Positions 32,353-40,533 of a stretch of 64,000 bases of DNA are shown piece by piece (positions within the stretch are counted from its first letter, which is position 1; the number at the start of each line of letters is the position of its first letter). A model generated the notes under the pieces. The model made no database searches, was not told the DNA's origin, and worked only from the letters and a program-made list of their open reading frames with translations. The translations under genes and the position numbers were made by a program. Where the stretch lies: positions 343,673 through 407,672 of the forward strand of contig NZ_KI912458.1 in the NCBI RefSeq assembly GCF_000518605.1, given 5' to 3'. Source of the DNA: Shewanella fidelis ATCC BAA-318. GTDB taxonomy: Bacteria > Pseudomonadota > Gammaproteobacteria > Enterobacterales > Shewanellaceae.

Positions 32353-35172
32353 ATGGACTTGAAACATATTTTTAAACTCGGTGCACTTTCAACGGCAATG
32401 GCTTTAGCCGGTTGTGGTGGCGATATTAATATCAATACCGGTACTGAAGAAGTGGTGACTGAAACGCCAACGACACCGCCTTCACAAAGCGTACAAGCTG
32501 CTGCATATAGCGGTTTTGCAGAGCGTAACACCAGTCTTTCAATTGATGGAAAAGAAGTATGGACGCTTAAGGGCACATTAGCACCATCAAGCGCAGCATC
32601 AACAATTGGCTCTGGCGATACTGGTGGCCAAGATGCAGAAACAATCGTGCTTGGTAATGACGTAGTGTGGGAGTTAGACGGTGCGGTTATTGCTGGTGGC
32701 GATAAAGAAAACAGTGTCGTGTTAGAAGTGCGTGCAGGCACTAAAATTATCGGCGGTAGCGACTCATACCTAGTGGTTAGCCGCGACTCTAAAATTCACG
32801 CACAAGGCTCTGCAACGCAGCCCATTGTGTTTACCTCAAAAGAAAGTGCAATCGGCCAGCCCGGCGAAGCGGGACAATGGGGTGGTTTAGTGCTACTCGG
32901 TAATGCACCAGTTAATACTTGTCCAGACTTAACAGCGTGTGATGCGGCATTTGAAGTTGGCAGTCACAACTACGGCGGCGACAACACTGAAGATAGCTCT
33001 GGCACATTAAAGTATGTTCGGGTTGAGTTTGGTGGTTTTAAAATTAACGATACTCAAGAAATGAACGGGATCTCGTTTGCCGCAGTAGGTAGCCAAACAG
33101 TTGTAGACCATATTCAAGTTCACCTTAATAACGATGACGGTGTTGAGTTTTGGGGCGGTAACGTTTCAATTTCTAACGTGGTATTGACTGAGAATTTTGA
33201 TGACTCATTAGATTGGACTAACGGTTGGCAAGGTAGCGCACAGCACGTTTATATTCGCCAAGCTGACAACGGTTCTAACCGTGGTATTGAAGCTGATAGT
33301 AATAGCGATGCATCGGCAATGCCACAGTCTCTGCCAGCTATTGCTAACGTGACCATTGAAGTGGCTAACGGTGAAAACAGCGGCGGTGATGATGCTGAAG
33401 GTATTTTATTCCGTAAGGGGACAGGCGCTCATGCTTATAACGTTCTGGTTAAAGGCGATGTTAACTCTGGTGAGTGTTTAGAAATCAATGATGATAACAC
33501 GGTAGTCAGCACTCAAGATGGTGCACTCACAATGCAAAACAGCTTAGTGGATTGTGTTGAGCCGTTTAAAGACGCCAAAGTCGATGCTGAAGAAGGGCGC
33601 TCATTGGCACTTGATGTTGAAGCGTGGTTCTTAGGTCAAGAGGGCAACTTAGCCGGGGCATCAGATCTAAATGGTTATATGCCGAATACGGCATCGGTTG
33701 CGCTAACAGGTGGCGCAGCAGACTTAAGCAATGTGGATCAGCGCTTAGCTGATGCGCCATATATAGGTGCATTTGACGGCAGCAACGATTGGACTGAGGG
33801 CTGGACCACGGCGATCCATGATGATGCTACGCCTGCACCTGTGGCGCTACCGGTATTAACCTCATGCCCAGTAGGTACAAGTGCACAGAGCGTTGTTGCT
33901 GGCATTTATAAAGATGACAACATCAATCTAGTGTGTACGCTAGAGGGCAATGTGACCAGCAACACCACACTGCTTGCTGGTGAAAACGTAATGTACAAAA
34001 TTGATGGTGGAGCAGTGGTTGTAGGTGGTGATAACACGGACTCTGCGACGTTAGCCATTCAAGCGGGCGTAAAGTTATTTGCAACAGACAATAGTTACAT
34101 CGCAGTGAGCCGTGGCTCGAAGATCATGGCTAAAGGTAGCGCAGAACACCCAATTGAAATGACCTCTGAGCAAGATGTGATTATGGGCGCTGAAGGGGCT
34201 CGCGGTCAGTGGGGCGGTTTAGTCTTACTGGGTAACGGTTTAACGAACAAGTGTGATGATCCAAATAGTTGTGATGTGGCATTTGAAGTCGGTGATTTTC
34301 CATATGGCGGTAATGATAATGCTGATAGCAGTGGTCAAATTAGCTATGTGGTAGTGAAGTATGCTGGCTTTAAAGTGAACGATACCCAAGAGATGAACGG
34401 TATTTCATTTGCAGCAGTGGGCAGTGGCACTCAAGTTGATCACATTCAAGTTCATGCTAATGGCGATGATGGCGTTGAGTTCTGGGGTGGGGCGGTCAAC
34501 ATGAAGTATGTGTATTTGACTGAAAACTTCGATGATTCACTCGATTGGACTAACGGCTGGCAAGGTAAGGCACAGTTTGTCTATATCACCCATGAAGATG
34601 GTAGCGCTAACCGTGGTATTGAAGGTGATAGCCATAAAGGTACTGGTGATACACCAGTGTCTAAGCCAGTACTATCGAACGTAACAATTTTGCCAGGCGT
34701 AGATATTGAAAATGCTAGCGGTGATAAAGGCGAGGGCATTTTACTTCGAGTTGCAACAGCAGCTTCACTTAATAACGTATTGGTACAAGGCCGTAAAGGA
34801 GCAAGTTCTACCACTGAGTCTGGTGAATGTTTAGAGCTAGATGGAACCTATGCGGATCTTGTTGATAACGTAACCAATAACCAGCTAACTATCTCTCACT
34901 CTGTTATTGATTGTAATGAGCCATTTAAATATAGCTCTGACAATGCAGCTACAGCGGATGCGGTAAACGTAGAAACTTGGTTCTTAGGTCAAGCGGGTAA
35001 TAGTACTGCGGCAGTTAGCATTACTGACGGTATGCCTGCAACAACTGATACCACACTGCTAGGTCAAGGTATTGACATGAGCAGCGACAGCTTCTTTGAG
35101 GCGACTGACTATATCGGTGCATTTGATGGCACTAATGATTGGCGTCAAGGTTGGGTACATACCCCTAACTAA
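32353..35172 (+). CDS. Surface or periplasmic lipoprotein made of two tandem homologous halves
   Basis: A 939-residue protein. ATG 32353 is chosen because GGAG precedes it and it starts a lipoprotein signal (MDLKHIFKLGALSTAMALAGCG); the frame is open for 150 bp upstream without support. Two homologous halves of about 444 residues repeat the same order of motifs: VVGGDN-like start, AGTKII / AGVKLF, SYLVVSRDSKIHAQGS / SYIAVSRGSKIMAKGS, GQWGGLVLLGN at residues 173 and 617, NDTQEMNGISFAAVGS, DDGVEFWGG, ENFDDSLDWTNGWQG, SNRGIE / ANRGIE, and a C-terminal IGAFDG-x-NDW. The short strand repeats suggest a parallel beta-helix. Single-unit relatives occur in Bacteroidetes and Proteobacteria beside TonB-dependent receptors, as here. 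Ligand unknown. Confidence 0.85.
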   Translation: MDLKHIFKLGALSTAMALAGCGGDININTGTEEVVTETPTTPPSQSVQAAAYSGFAERNTSLSIDGKEVWTLKGTLAPSSAASTIGSGDTGGQDAETIVLGNDVVWELDGAVIAGGDKENSVVLEVRAGTKIIGGSDSYLVVSRDSKIHAQGSATQPIVFTSKESAIGQPGEAGQWGGLVLLGNAPVNTCPDLTACDAAFEVGSHNYGGDNTEDSSGTLKYVRVEFGGFKINDTQEMNGISFAAVGSQTVVDHIQVHLNNDDGVEFWGGNVSISNVVLTENFDDSLDWTNGWQGSAQHVYIRQADNGSNRGIEADSNSDASAMPQSLPAIANVTIEVANGENSGGDDAEGILFRKGTGAHAYNVLVKGDVNSGECLEINDDNTVVSTQDGALTMQNSLVDCVEPFKDAKVDAEEGRSLALDVEAWFLGQEGNLAGASDLNGYMPNTASVALTGGAADLSNVDQRLADAPYIGAFDGSNDWTEGWTTAIHDDATPAPVALPVLTSCPVGTSAQSVVAGIYKDDNINLVCTLEGNVTSNTTLLAGENVMYKIDGGAVVVGGDNTDSATLAIQAGVKLFATDNSYIAVSRGSKIMAKGSAEHPIEMTSEQDVIMGAEGARGQWGGLVLLGNGLTNKCDDPNSCDVAFEVGDFPYGGNDNADSSGQISYVVVKYAGFKVNDTQEMNGISFAAVGSGTQVDHIQVHANGDDGVEFWGGAVNMKYVYLTENFDDSLDWTNGWQGKAQFVYITHEDGSANRGIEGDSHKGTGDTPVSKPVLSNVTILPGVDIENASGDKGEGILLRVATAASLNNVLVQGRKGASSTTESGECLELDGTYADLVDNVTNNQLTISHSVIDCNEPFKYSSDNAATADAVNVETWFLGQAGNSTAAVSITDGMPATTDTTLLGQGIDMSSDSFFEATDYIGAFDGTNDWRQGWVHTPN

Positions 35173-35190
35173 GTCTGCCTTACTTCGGGT

Positions 35191-35233
35191 CTTTTCAAAT
35201 CCACTCAAGCTTATTGAGTTGCGATTTGAAAAG
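35191..35233 (+). repeat. Intercistronic hairpin between lipoprotein and receptor genes
   Basis: Perfect 11-bp arms CTTTTCAAATC (35191-35201) and GATTTGAAAAG (35223-35233) enclose a second stem ACTCAA (35203-35208) / TTGAGT (35214-35219). No T run follows, so RNA stabilisation or processing is more likely than termination. Confidence 0.7.
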
Positions 35234-35258
35234 AAACGGGGTGTGTACTGTGTCATTT

Positions 35259-35280
35259 AAAGCCGCAGCAACGCGGCTTT
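35259..35280 (+). terminator. Second intercistronic hairpin, possible attenuator
   Basis: Perfect stem AAAGCCGC / GCGGCTTT with a 6-base loop, 28 bp before the receptor start. The 3' arm ends in TTT but continues CATTAA, so termination would be partial. Confidence 0.5.
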
Positions 35281-35307
35281 CATTAAACTGCATTCAGGAT
35301 AGTCAGT

Positions 35308-37977
35308 ATGAAAACCAAGCCGAACTTTACCTTAACTAAGCTCAGCCTTGCTGTTGCTTCGGCAGTGTCTGCAGCTGCAGTATTCGCGGCTGCTCCAATT
35401 TACGCTCAAGACCAAACATTAGACAATGGTGAAGATTTTCCCATTGAACGTATTGAAGTTACCGGCCGTTTACGTACCTCTGCTTCAGAAGCGATGGAAG
35501 AGCGCCGCGAACAAATCGCAGTTGCCGATATTATGGGCTCAGAGCAGATTTCGCGTACTGGTGATAGCGATGCTGCATCAGCACTGCGCCGAGTTACGGG
35601 GTTAACCCTTAAAGATGGCAAGTTTATTTATGTGCGCGGTCTTGGCGAGCGTTATTCAAGCACTTCGTTAAATGGTGCCGTGGTGCCATCGCCTGATCCC
35701 ACTCGTAATGTGGTACCGCTGGATATGTTTCCGGCTTCAATCATTGAGTCATTGTCGGTACAAAAATCAAGTACTGCCGCAATGCCTGCGGCATTTGGCG
35801 GTGGCCATGTTGATATTCGAACTAAATCAATACCGGCAGATCTGTTTTTTAAAGCATCGCTAGGTGGTCGTTTTAACAGTAACGACAGCCAAGATACCTA
35901 TACATACAACGGCGGTGATGACGACTGGTTTGGTAAAGATGATGGCACCCGTGAAATGCCATCAAGTATTAACCAAACCTACCGCCAATATGGCGGCATT
36001 AGCCCAATTGATATTGTGACGGGTTCAAACGGTCAAATCGATTTTCAAGCAGCACAAGAGATGAATCGTCAACTTGGCCTTGATATTAACCGTGATATGA
36101 CAGTGCAAACTAAAGATACAGATCCTGGTATTCGCGGCAACATTGCTGTGGGTAACAATTGGGACATTGGCGAAGAATCGATTTTCGGTTTTATGGCTGC
36201 GGCTTCTTACAAAGAGCAAGCTGAAAACTATACCAAGCTCGATGTTGAATTAGATGGTGATGAAAACCAAGCACAAATTGAGAATGAAAAGCAGATTGTA
36301 GGCACTGACTCAATCGTACAGATCTCAGGCATGCTTAACATGGGCTTTGAGTTCAACGTTGACCATAAAATCGAGACCTTTACGACTTATCTAAGAGATA
36401 CTTCGGACGATGTGTCGGTGGCGATGGAAGAAACTATCGATACCTTAGGTGAACCTAACGCACTGCAGGTTTACAACATTGATTATGAAGAACGATCATT
36501 GATTAGTAATCAAATTAAAGGTCAACACTTTTTCGAAATGTTGTGGGACTTAGAAGCGAACTGGATGTACTCGGATGCTCGTTCAGAGCGCTATGCCCCT
36601 AATGAGCTGTCGTATACCTATAACGTAGTGGTTGATGACAATGATGGCTTTAGCTCACGCAACTTAAATACCCAAGATGCGCCAAAATATGTGTATAGCC
36701 AACTTGATGATGATACAACCAATTACGGTTGGGACTTATCACTGCCGTTAGAGTTTGATAGCACAATAGTGACGATTAAAGGTGGCTATCAATACTTTGA
36801 ACGCACCCGTGAAAGTTACGCTACCCGTTTAGGTTTTGATGTGGATTTAAGCCCAACAGACCCTAATGGCGATATTTTATCGCAAGAGTTTGACCAGATA
36901 TTTAGCAAGGATAATATCGCTAACGACACCTTAGGCTTTGAGCTTAAAGATGCGTCGACTGACACTGAAGATTACATTGCTGCTGAAAAGTTAGATGCTG
37001 GCTTTGTGAGTGTCGACTTTGATTTTGATGACGTGTGGCGTTTATATGCCGGTATACGTTATGAGGATTTTCGTCGAGTGACTTTGCCTATCGATCCTGA
37101 CGGGGAGATCTCTGATGAAGGCGGCCGTTATGACCTAAGCGATTACGCTATTACTGAAGATGGCTGGTTCCCGTCAATGTCGCTCACTTGGAAGAATACA
37201 GATACGACTCAGTGGCGATTTGGTGCAAGCAAAACCATAGTTCGTCCTGATTTACGTGAAGTATCACCGGTGCGATTCCAAGATCCGGTAACAGGTTTTG
37301 ACTTCTTTGGTAACCCAGAGCTGGAAAGCTCGAATATCTATAATCTCGATCTTCGCTGGGAATGGTATGGCGAAACTGGCAATAACCTCAGTGTGGGTGG
37401 ATTCTATAAAGATATCGATGCACCTATTGAGCCTATCCAACGGATCTCTGAAGCGGGGCGTCAGCTTAAGTTTTACAACGCCGACTCAGGTTATATTTAC
37501 GGTATAGAAACTGAGTTCCTGCAGTCTTTAAGCTTTTTGGGGGCAGAAAATAGTGTGTGGAGCAACTTCTTTGTCGCAGGTAACTTGACCTTGAGCGATT
37601 CTGAAATTGATATTGCACCTAATGGTGAAATTGACCCGACTAATAATAGTCGTCGCATGACCGGACATTCAGAGTGGGTAACTAATGTGCAATTAAGTTT
37701 TGACTCGCCTAATGAAGAGCACACAGCCACTTTGGTATATAACGTATTTGGTGATCGCATTGCATATGGGGGACGAGGTGGCTTGGATGATGTGTATGAG
37801 CAACCATTTCAAAGCCTAGATTTTACCTATAGCTATTTTCCACTAGAAAGCTTGTCTATCAAGCTAAAAGCGAAAAACCTATTGGGCTCAGAGACCGAGT
37901 ATGAGCAGCAAAATATAACCGTTTATGCCAAAGACCCAGGTACTGAATATACTATCGACATTAGTTATCAGTATTAA
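35308..37977 (+). CDS. TonB-dependent outer-membrane receptor
   Basis: An 889-residue receptor. The signal peptide ends about residue 33 (AAAPIYAQ). The TonB box region is PIERIEVTGRL (about residue 46), followed by the plug domain with RRVTGLTLKDGKFIYVRGLG, NGAVVPSPDPTRNVVPLDMF and SVQKSSTAAMPAAFGGGHVDI, and then the 22-strand barrel ending in DISYQY with the terminal aromatic recognised by the Bam complex. No N-terminal signalling domain is present. The plug wording (GERYSSTSLNGA-x-x-PSPDP) is typical of receptors found with the GGLVLLG-type lipoproteins, supporting a functional pair with the preceding gene. Substrate unknown. Confidence 0.92.
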   Translation: MKTKPNFTLTKLSLAVASAVSAAAVFAAAPIYAQDQTLDNGEDFPIERIEVTGRLRTSASEAMEERREQIAVADIMGSEQISRTGDSDAASALRRVTGLTLKDGKFIYVRGLGERYSSTSLNGAVVPSPDPTRNVVPLDMFPASIIESLSVQKSSTAAMPAAFGGGHVDIRTKSIPADLFFKASLGGRFNSNDSQDTYTYNGGDDDWFGKDDGTREMPSSINQTYRQYGGISPIDIVTGSNGQIDFQAAQEMNRQLGLDINRDMTVQTKDTDPGIRGNIAVGNNWDIGEESIFGFMAAASYKEQAENYTKLDVELDGDENQAQIENEKQIVGTDSIVQISGMLNMGFEFNVDHKIETFTTYLRDTSDDVSVAMEETIDTLGEPNALQVYNIDYEERSLISNQIKGQHFFEMLWDLEANWMYSDARSERYAPNELSYTYNVVVDDNDGFSSRNLNTQDAPKYVYSQLDDDTTNYGWDLSLPLEFDSTIVTIKGGYQYFERTRESYATRLGFDVDLSPTDPNGDILSQEFDQIFSKDNIANDTLGFELKDASTDTEDYIAAEKLDAGFVSVDFDFDDVWRLYAGIRYEDFRRVTLPIDPDGEISDEGGRYDLSDYAITEDGWFPSMSLTWKNTDTTQWRFGASKTIVRPDLREVSPVRFQDPVTGFDFFGNPELESSNIYNLDLRWEWYGETGNNLSVGGFYKDIDAPIEPIQRISEAGRQLKFYNADSGYIYGIETEFLQSLSFLGAENSVWSNFFVAGNLTLSDSEIDIAPNGEIDPTNNSRRMTGHSEWVTNVQLSFDSPNEEHTATLVYNVFGDRIAYGGRGGLDDVYEQPFQSLDFTYSYFPLESLSIKLKAKNLLGSETEYEQQNITVYAKDPGTEYTIDISYQY

Positions 37978-38025
37978 TAAAACAGGCAGTACAAGCACTA
38001 GCGAGTCTGTTATCCGCTAGAAAAC

Positions 38026-38060
38026 GCCGTAAACGCTTCTAATCCTTTTACGTTTACGGC
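38026..38060 (+). repeat. Hairpin downstream of the receptor gene
   Basis: Perfect 10-bp stem GCCGTAAACG / CGTTTACGGC with a 15-base loop, immediately preceding the stronger terminator at 38064. Confidence 0.6.
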
Positions 38061-38063
38061 TCC

Positions 38064-38103
38064 AAAGGCCACTTTTTCTGGACAAAAAAGTGGCCTTTTT
38101 ACT
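38064..38103 (+). terminator. Rho-independent terminator after the receptor gene
   Basis: Long stem AAAGGCCACTTTTT / AAAAAAGTGGCCTTT with a short loop and following T run, about 90 bp after the stop. Confidence 0.85.
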
Positions 38104-38192
38104 TACATAACCTGTAGGGTTTTAAAATCACTCGCTGTAGTCGTATGATTATTGTATACCTGAATAAAGCGGTAAATAACGCGAGTCTTTGC

Positions 38193-38867
38193 ATGAAAAA
38201 ACCATTACCTGTGCTGTATTCACTCAGAAATTGTCCTTATGCGATGCGCGCAAGGTTGGCGATATTTGTATCTGGGCAAACGGTTTGTTTACGCGAAGTA
38301 TTACTAAGCCAAAAGCCTGCGCAATTGCTAACGGCTTCAGCGAAAGGCACAGTGCCTGTATTAGTACTGCCTAGTGGCGAGGTGTTAGAGCAAAGCCGAG
38401 ATATTATGTTGTGGGCGTTTAGCCAGAGTGACCGCAACAACTATTTACTCCATCAAGTACTTGATAATCACAAGCAAAGTGCAGCCCAAACAATGCAGCA
38501 GTTGATGACTCAGTTTGACAGTGAGTTTATTCTCCGTTTAGAGCATTATCGCAGCGCTAAACGCTATCGAGACCCTAAGTTATTGCGCTATCGCGCCGAG
38601 TGTGAAGTTTATTTGCAACAGCTAGAATCGCGTTTAGCTCAACACCAGTTTTTATTTTCTGATCAGGCGTCGCTTGCGGATCTTGCGATGATGCCTTTTA
38701 TTCGCCAGTTTGCTCGAGTAGAGCGGCAATGGTATTTACGCTCGCCTTATCCTGAGGTGCGGCGCTGGTTAGATAGCTATTTACAAAGTGCCATGTTCAG
38801 TAAAGTCATGGCACAATACCCTGTATGGAAAGAGGGCGTGAATGAGACGTTATTTAGCGGCGTATAA
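38193..38867 (+). CDS. Glutathione S-transferase family protein
   Basis: A 224-residue protein starting at ATG 38193; an in-frame ATG at 38145 would add 16 residues without a better ribosome site. The N-terminal thioredoxin-like domain opens PVLYSLRNCPYAMRARLAIF, with Cys-Pro-Tyr-Ala in the active position used by glutaredoxin-2/omega-type GSTs, and continues GTVPVLVLPSGEVLEQSRDIM, which supplies the cis-Pro and the glutathione-binding Glu-Ser. Residues about 90-215 are the all-helical C-terminal domain with LADLAMMPFIRQFARVE. The role is probably glutathione-dependent reduction or conjugation; substrate unknown. Confidence 0.88.
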   Translation: MKKPLPVLYSLRNCPYAMRARLAIFVSGQTVCLREVLLSQKPAQLLTASAKGTVPVLVLPSGEVLEQSRDIMLWAFSQSDRNNYLLHQVLDNHKQSAAQTMQQLMTQFDSEFILRLEHYRSAKRYRDPKLLRYRAECEVYLQQLESRLAQHQFLFSDQASLADLAMMPFIRQFARVERQWYLRSPYPEVRRWLDSYLQSAMFSKVMAQYPVWKEGVNETLFSGV

Positions 38868-38888
38868 AGCCTGATACCAATCAGTTTC

Positions 38889-38909
38889 TAGCCCACAAAA
38901 AATGTGGGC
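38889..38909. terminator. Bidirectional hairpin between GST and pseudouridine synthase genes
   Basis: Perfect 8-bp stem AGCCCACA / TGTGGGCT with a 5-base A loop between two convergent genes; no strong T run. Confidence 0.6.
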
Positions 38910-38924
38910 TGTTAAGTTACACTG

Positions 38925-39770
38925 TTACTTGAGTTGAAACTCTGGGCGATAGTGTTGTGGTAGTTCAAACACCTTGTGCTCGCCGCTCAATGGGCAGACA
39001 AAGCTCAAATGGCATGAAGTAAGTTGCAAGTTAGGCGTATTTTCACTGCCATTACCATGTTGTCTGTCACCGACAACCGGATGGCCTAAACTCGCCATAT
39101 GAATACGGATTTGATGTTTACGCCCAGATTCAATTTTTACCTGAACCTTAGACTGATTTAGCTCGCTGTTATATTCGAGAATATGAGCATGGGACAACGC
39201 TGATTTGTTATCGACATCGGTATCAATAGTGATATTGCCTTCAGGAAACTTACCCTCAACAATCACTTGGTAAAATTTATTGAGTGCTCGGGTTTCAAAT
39301 AGTTGGGCAATTGCAGCCGTCACTTTTTTACTGTGGCCAAGCACGATCAGTCCGCTTGCTGCGAGATCTAAGCGATGAATGATATAGGCGCTGCGGGCAG
39401 GGTCTAAATGGGTTTCTGCAAAGCGATTAATGGTGGTGTGATCGCTCCATTTAGAGCCTTGGCAACGTACGCCAAATGGCTTAAACCAAATGCTATATTG
39501 GCCTTGGTCAAATAGCAGTTCTGGCGCAGTAACGACTTCATCTAACACTGCTTGGTTGTAGTAAAGGTGTAGCTCATCACCAGCCTTCAATGGCTTTTTG
39601 GCACGGCGTAAACGATTAGTTTGCTTACCATGACTATGCCAAACCGCCCCTTTTTGCATAGCTTGTTTAATGTTCTGCTTTGATAGACCTGTATCTTCTG
39701 CGAGTAGACTCGCGGCATCGAGCTCTGCTGACTGGACTTTTATGTGGGTTTCTATTTTCAATGGGCTCAT
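38925..39770 (-). CDS. RNA pseudouridine synthase, RluA family
   Basis: A 281-residue enzyme that isomerises uridine in rRNA or tRNA. Residues 15-75 look like an S4-type RNA-binding domain (SLLAEDTGLSKQNIKQAMQKGAV). The catalytic motif is H132-R-L-D135 in YIIHRLDLAASGLIVLGHS, with D135 the expected nucleophile. Later motifs are KFYQVIVEGKFPEG and GRKHQIRIHMASLGHPVVGD, the KXL-type motif of the family. The subclass (RluA, RluC, RluD or TruC) and target site are not resolved. Confidence 0.9.
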   Translation of the reverse strand: MSPLKIETHIKVQSAELDAASLLAEDTGLSKQNIKQAMQKGAVWHSHGKQTNRLRRAKKPLKAGDELHLYYNQAVLDEVVTAPELLFDQGQYSIWFKPFGVRCQGSKWSDHTTINRFAETHLDPARSAYIIHRLDLAASGLIVLGHSKKVTAAIAQLFETRALNKFYQVIVEGKFPEGNITIDTDVDNKSALSHAHILEYNSELNQSKVQVKIESGRKHQIRIHMASLGHPVVGDRQHGNGSENTPNLQLTSCHLSFVCPLSGEHKVFELPQHYRPEFQLK

Positions 39771-39889
39771 GCTTTTAAGCTATCAACAAGAATTAATCTA
39801 CAGGCGATATTACACTATTACGCTGTTTTTAGCTCATAGATACGTTTATCTTGTGGTCAGTTGAGAGGTTTACATTTTGAGCTAGTCGA

Positions 39890-40216
39890 TTAATGTAAAC
39901 TTGGGCTATTCATATTAATTAGCGCAACACCGATAACAATTAAAATCATGCCAAATAATGTATCTAGGTTGGGCATTTTACCTAGAAACCTGCCGATTAG
40001 CGTGATCAATACTATGCCTGCACCACACCATATGGCATAGGCAACATGTGTAGGAATACTCACAGAGGCCAGCGATAAAAAATAGAAGGCTCCAGCATAA
40101 CCAATGCCGCATGCTATTGACGGAATTAAGCGACTAAAGCCCATCGTTACCGGCAATAAGCTGGTGGCGATGACTTCGCAAATAATGGCCAAGATCAAAT
40201 AAAAATAGCTATTCAT
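39890..40216 (-). CDS. Small multidrug resistance (SMR) transporter, EmrE-type
   Basis: A 108-residue, four-helix proton antiporter. The start ATG 40216 has an AGG ribosome site and matches the EmrE opening MNSYFYLILAIICEVIATSL; the frame stays open upstream through a leader hairpin but without a start that fits. E14, the essential proton and drug-binding residue, is present, as are the aromatic positions in GYAGAF (EmrE Y40) and AYAIWCG (EmrE Y60 and W63). These agree with the drug/quaternary cation class rather than the guanidinium exporter (Gdx) class. The gene is preceded by a terminator hairpin (see 40231). Confidence 0.92.
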   Translation of the reverse strand: MNSYFYLILAIICEVIATSLLPVTMGFSRLIPSIACGIGYAGAFYFLSLASVSIPTHVAYAIWCGAGIVLITLIGRFLGKMPNLDTLFGMILIVIGVALINMNSPSLH

Positions 40217-40230
40217 ATAAATGCCTACAG

Positions 40231-40260
40231 AAAAAATACGCCCAAAAAATGCTTTGGGCG
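40231..40260 (-). terminator. Terminator in the leader of the SMR gene (attenuator candidate)
   Basis: Read on the minus strand: perfect 8-bp stem CGCCCAAA / TTTGGGCG with a 6-base loop, followed by TATTTTTT, ending 15 bp before the SMR start codon and just ahead of its ribosome site. No upstream gene on this strand needs a terminator. Confidence 0.7.
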
Positions 40261-40268
40261 TGAGGTTG

Positions 40269-40294
40269 ATTGAAAGGCTTAGCAAGCTTTCAAT
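40269..40294 (-). ncRNA. Leader stem-loop upstream of the SMR attenuator
   Basis: ATTGAAAG and CTTTCAAT arms form a perfect stem, extended on the minus strand by GCTT/AAGC inside, 8 bp ahead of the terminator hairpin. Two adjacent hairpins before an efflux gene suggest a regulatory leader. The ACGR loops of guanidine-II riboswitches are not seen. Confidence 0.45.
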
Positions 40295-40482
40295 ATCATC
40301 ATGACTACAATGGGTTTACTAAGCATTATTAAGAGCATTGGTAATCGATTATGTTGGTAAACCGTGGCAGTGAATATTGTTTGATGGAGCAAATTTAATG
40401 CAAATTGTCTTGTTATCACCTCATGCTAGGCTTAGTGTTGAATACATAGAAAACCGAGGTAATACACTGAGAAGTATTAGTG

Positions 40483-40497
40483 AACTCAAATTGAGTT
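40483..40497. promoter_or_regulatory. 15-bp palindrome upstream of the phosphohexomutase gene
   Basis: AACTCAA-A-TTGAGTT is a perfect inverted repeat in the spacer between the divergent SMR and phosphohexomutase genes, 37 bp before the latter; candidate operator. Confidence 0.4.
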
Positions 40498-40533
40498 GAT
40501 ATTCAGGATATTGCCACTCAAATGGAGTGAGTT

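Noticed and set aside
32223..32741. 172-residue minus-strand frame at the start of the duplicated lipoprotein gene
   Set aside because: Low-complexity Ser/Pro/Leu composition typical of an antisense shadow, and the overlapping lipoprotein frame has clear signal and motifs.
40284..40310. Possible leader peptide (MMILKAC) upstream of the SMR gene
   Set aside because: No ribosome site in front of its ATG codons, so a translated attenuator peptide is not supported, although the terminator itself is.
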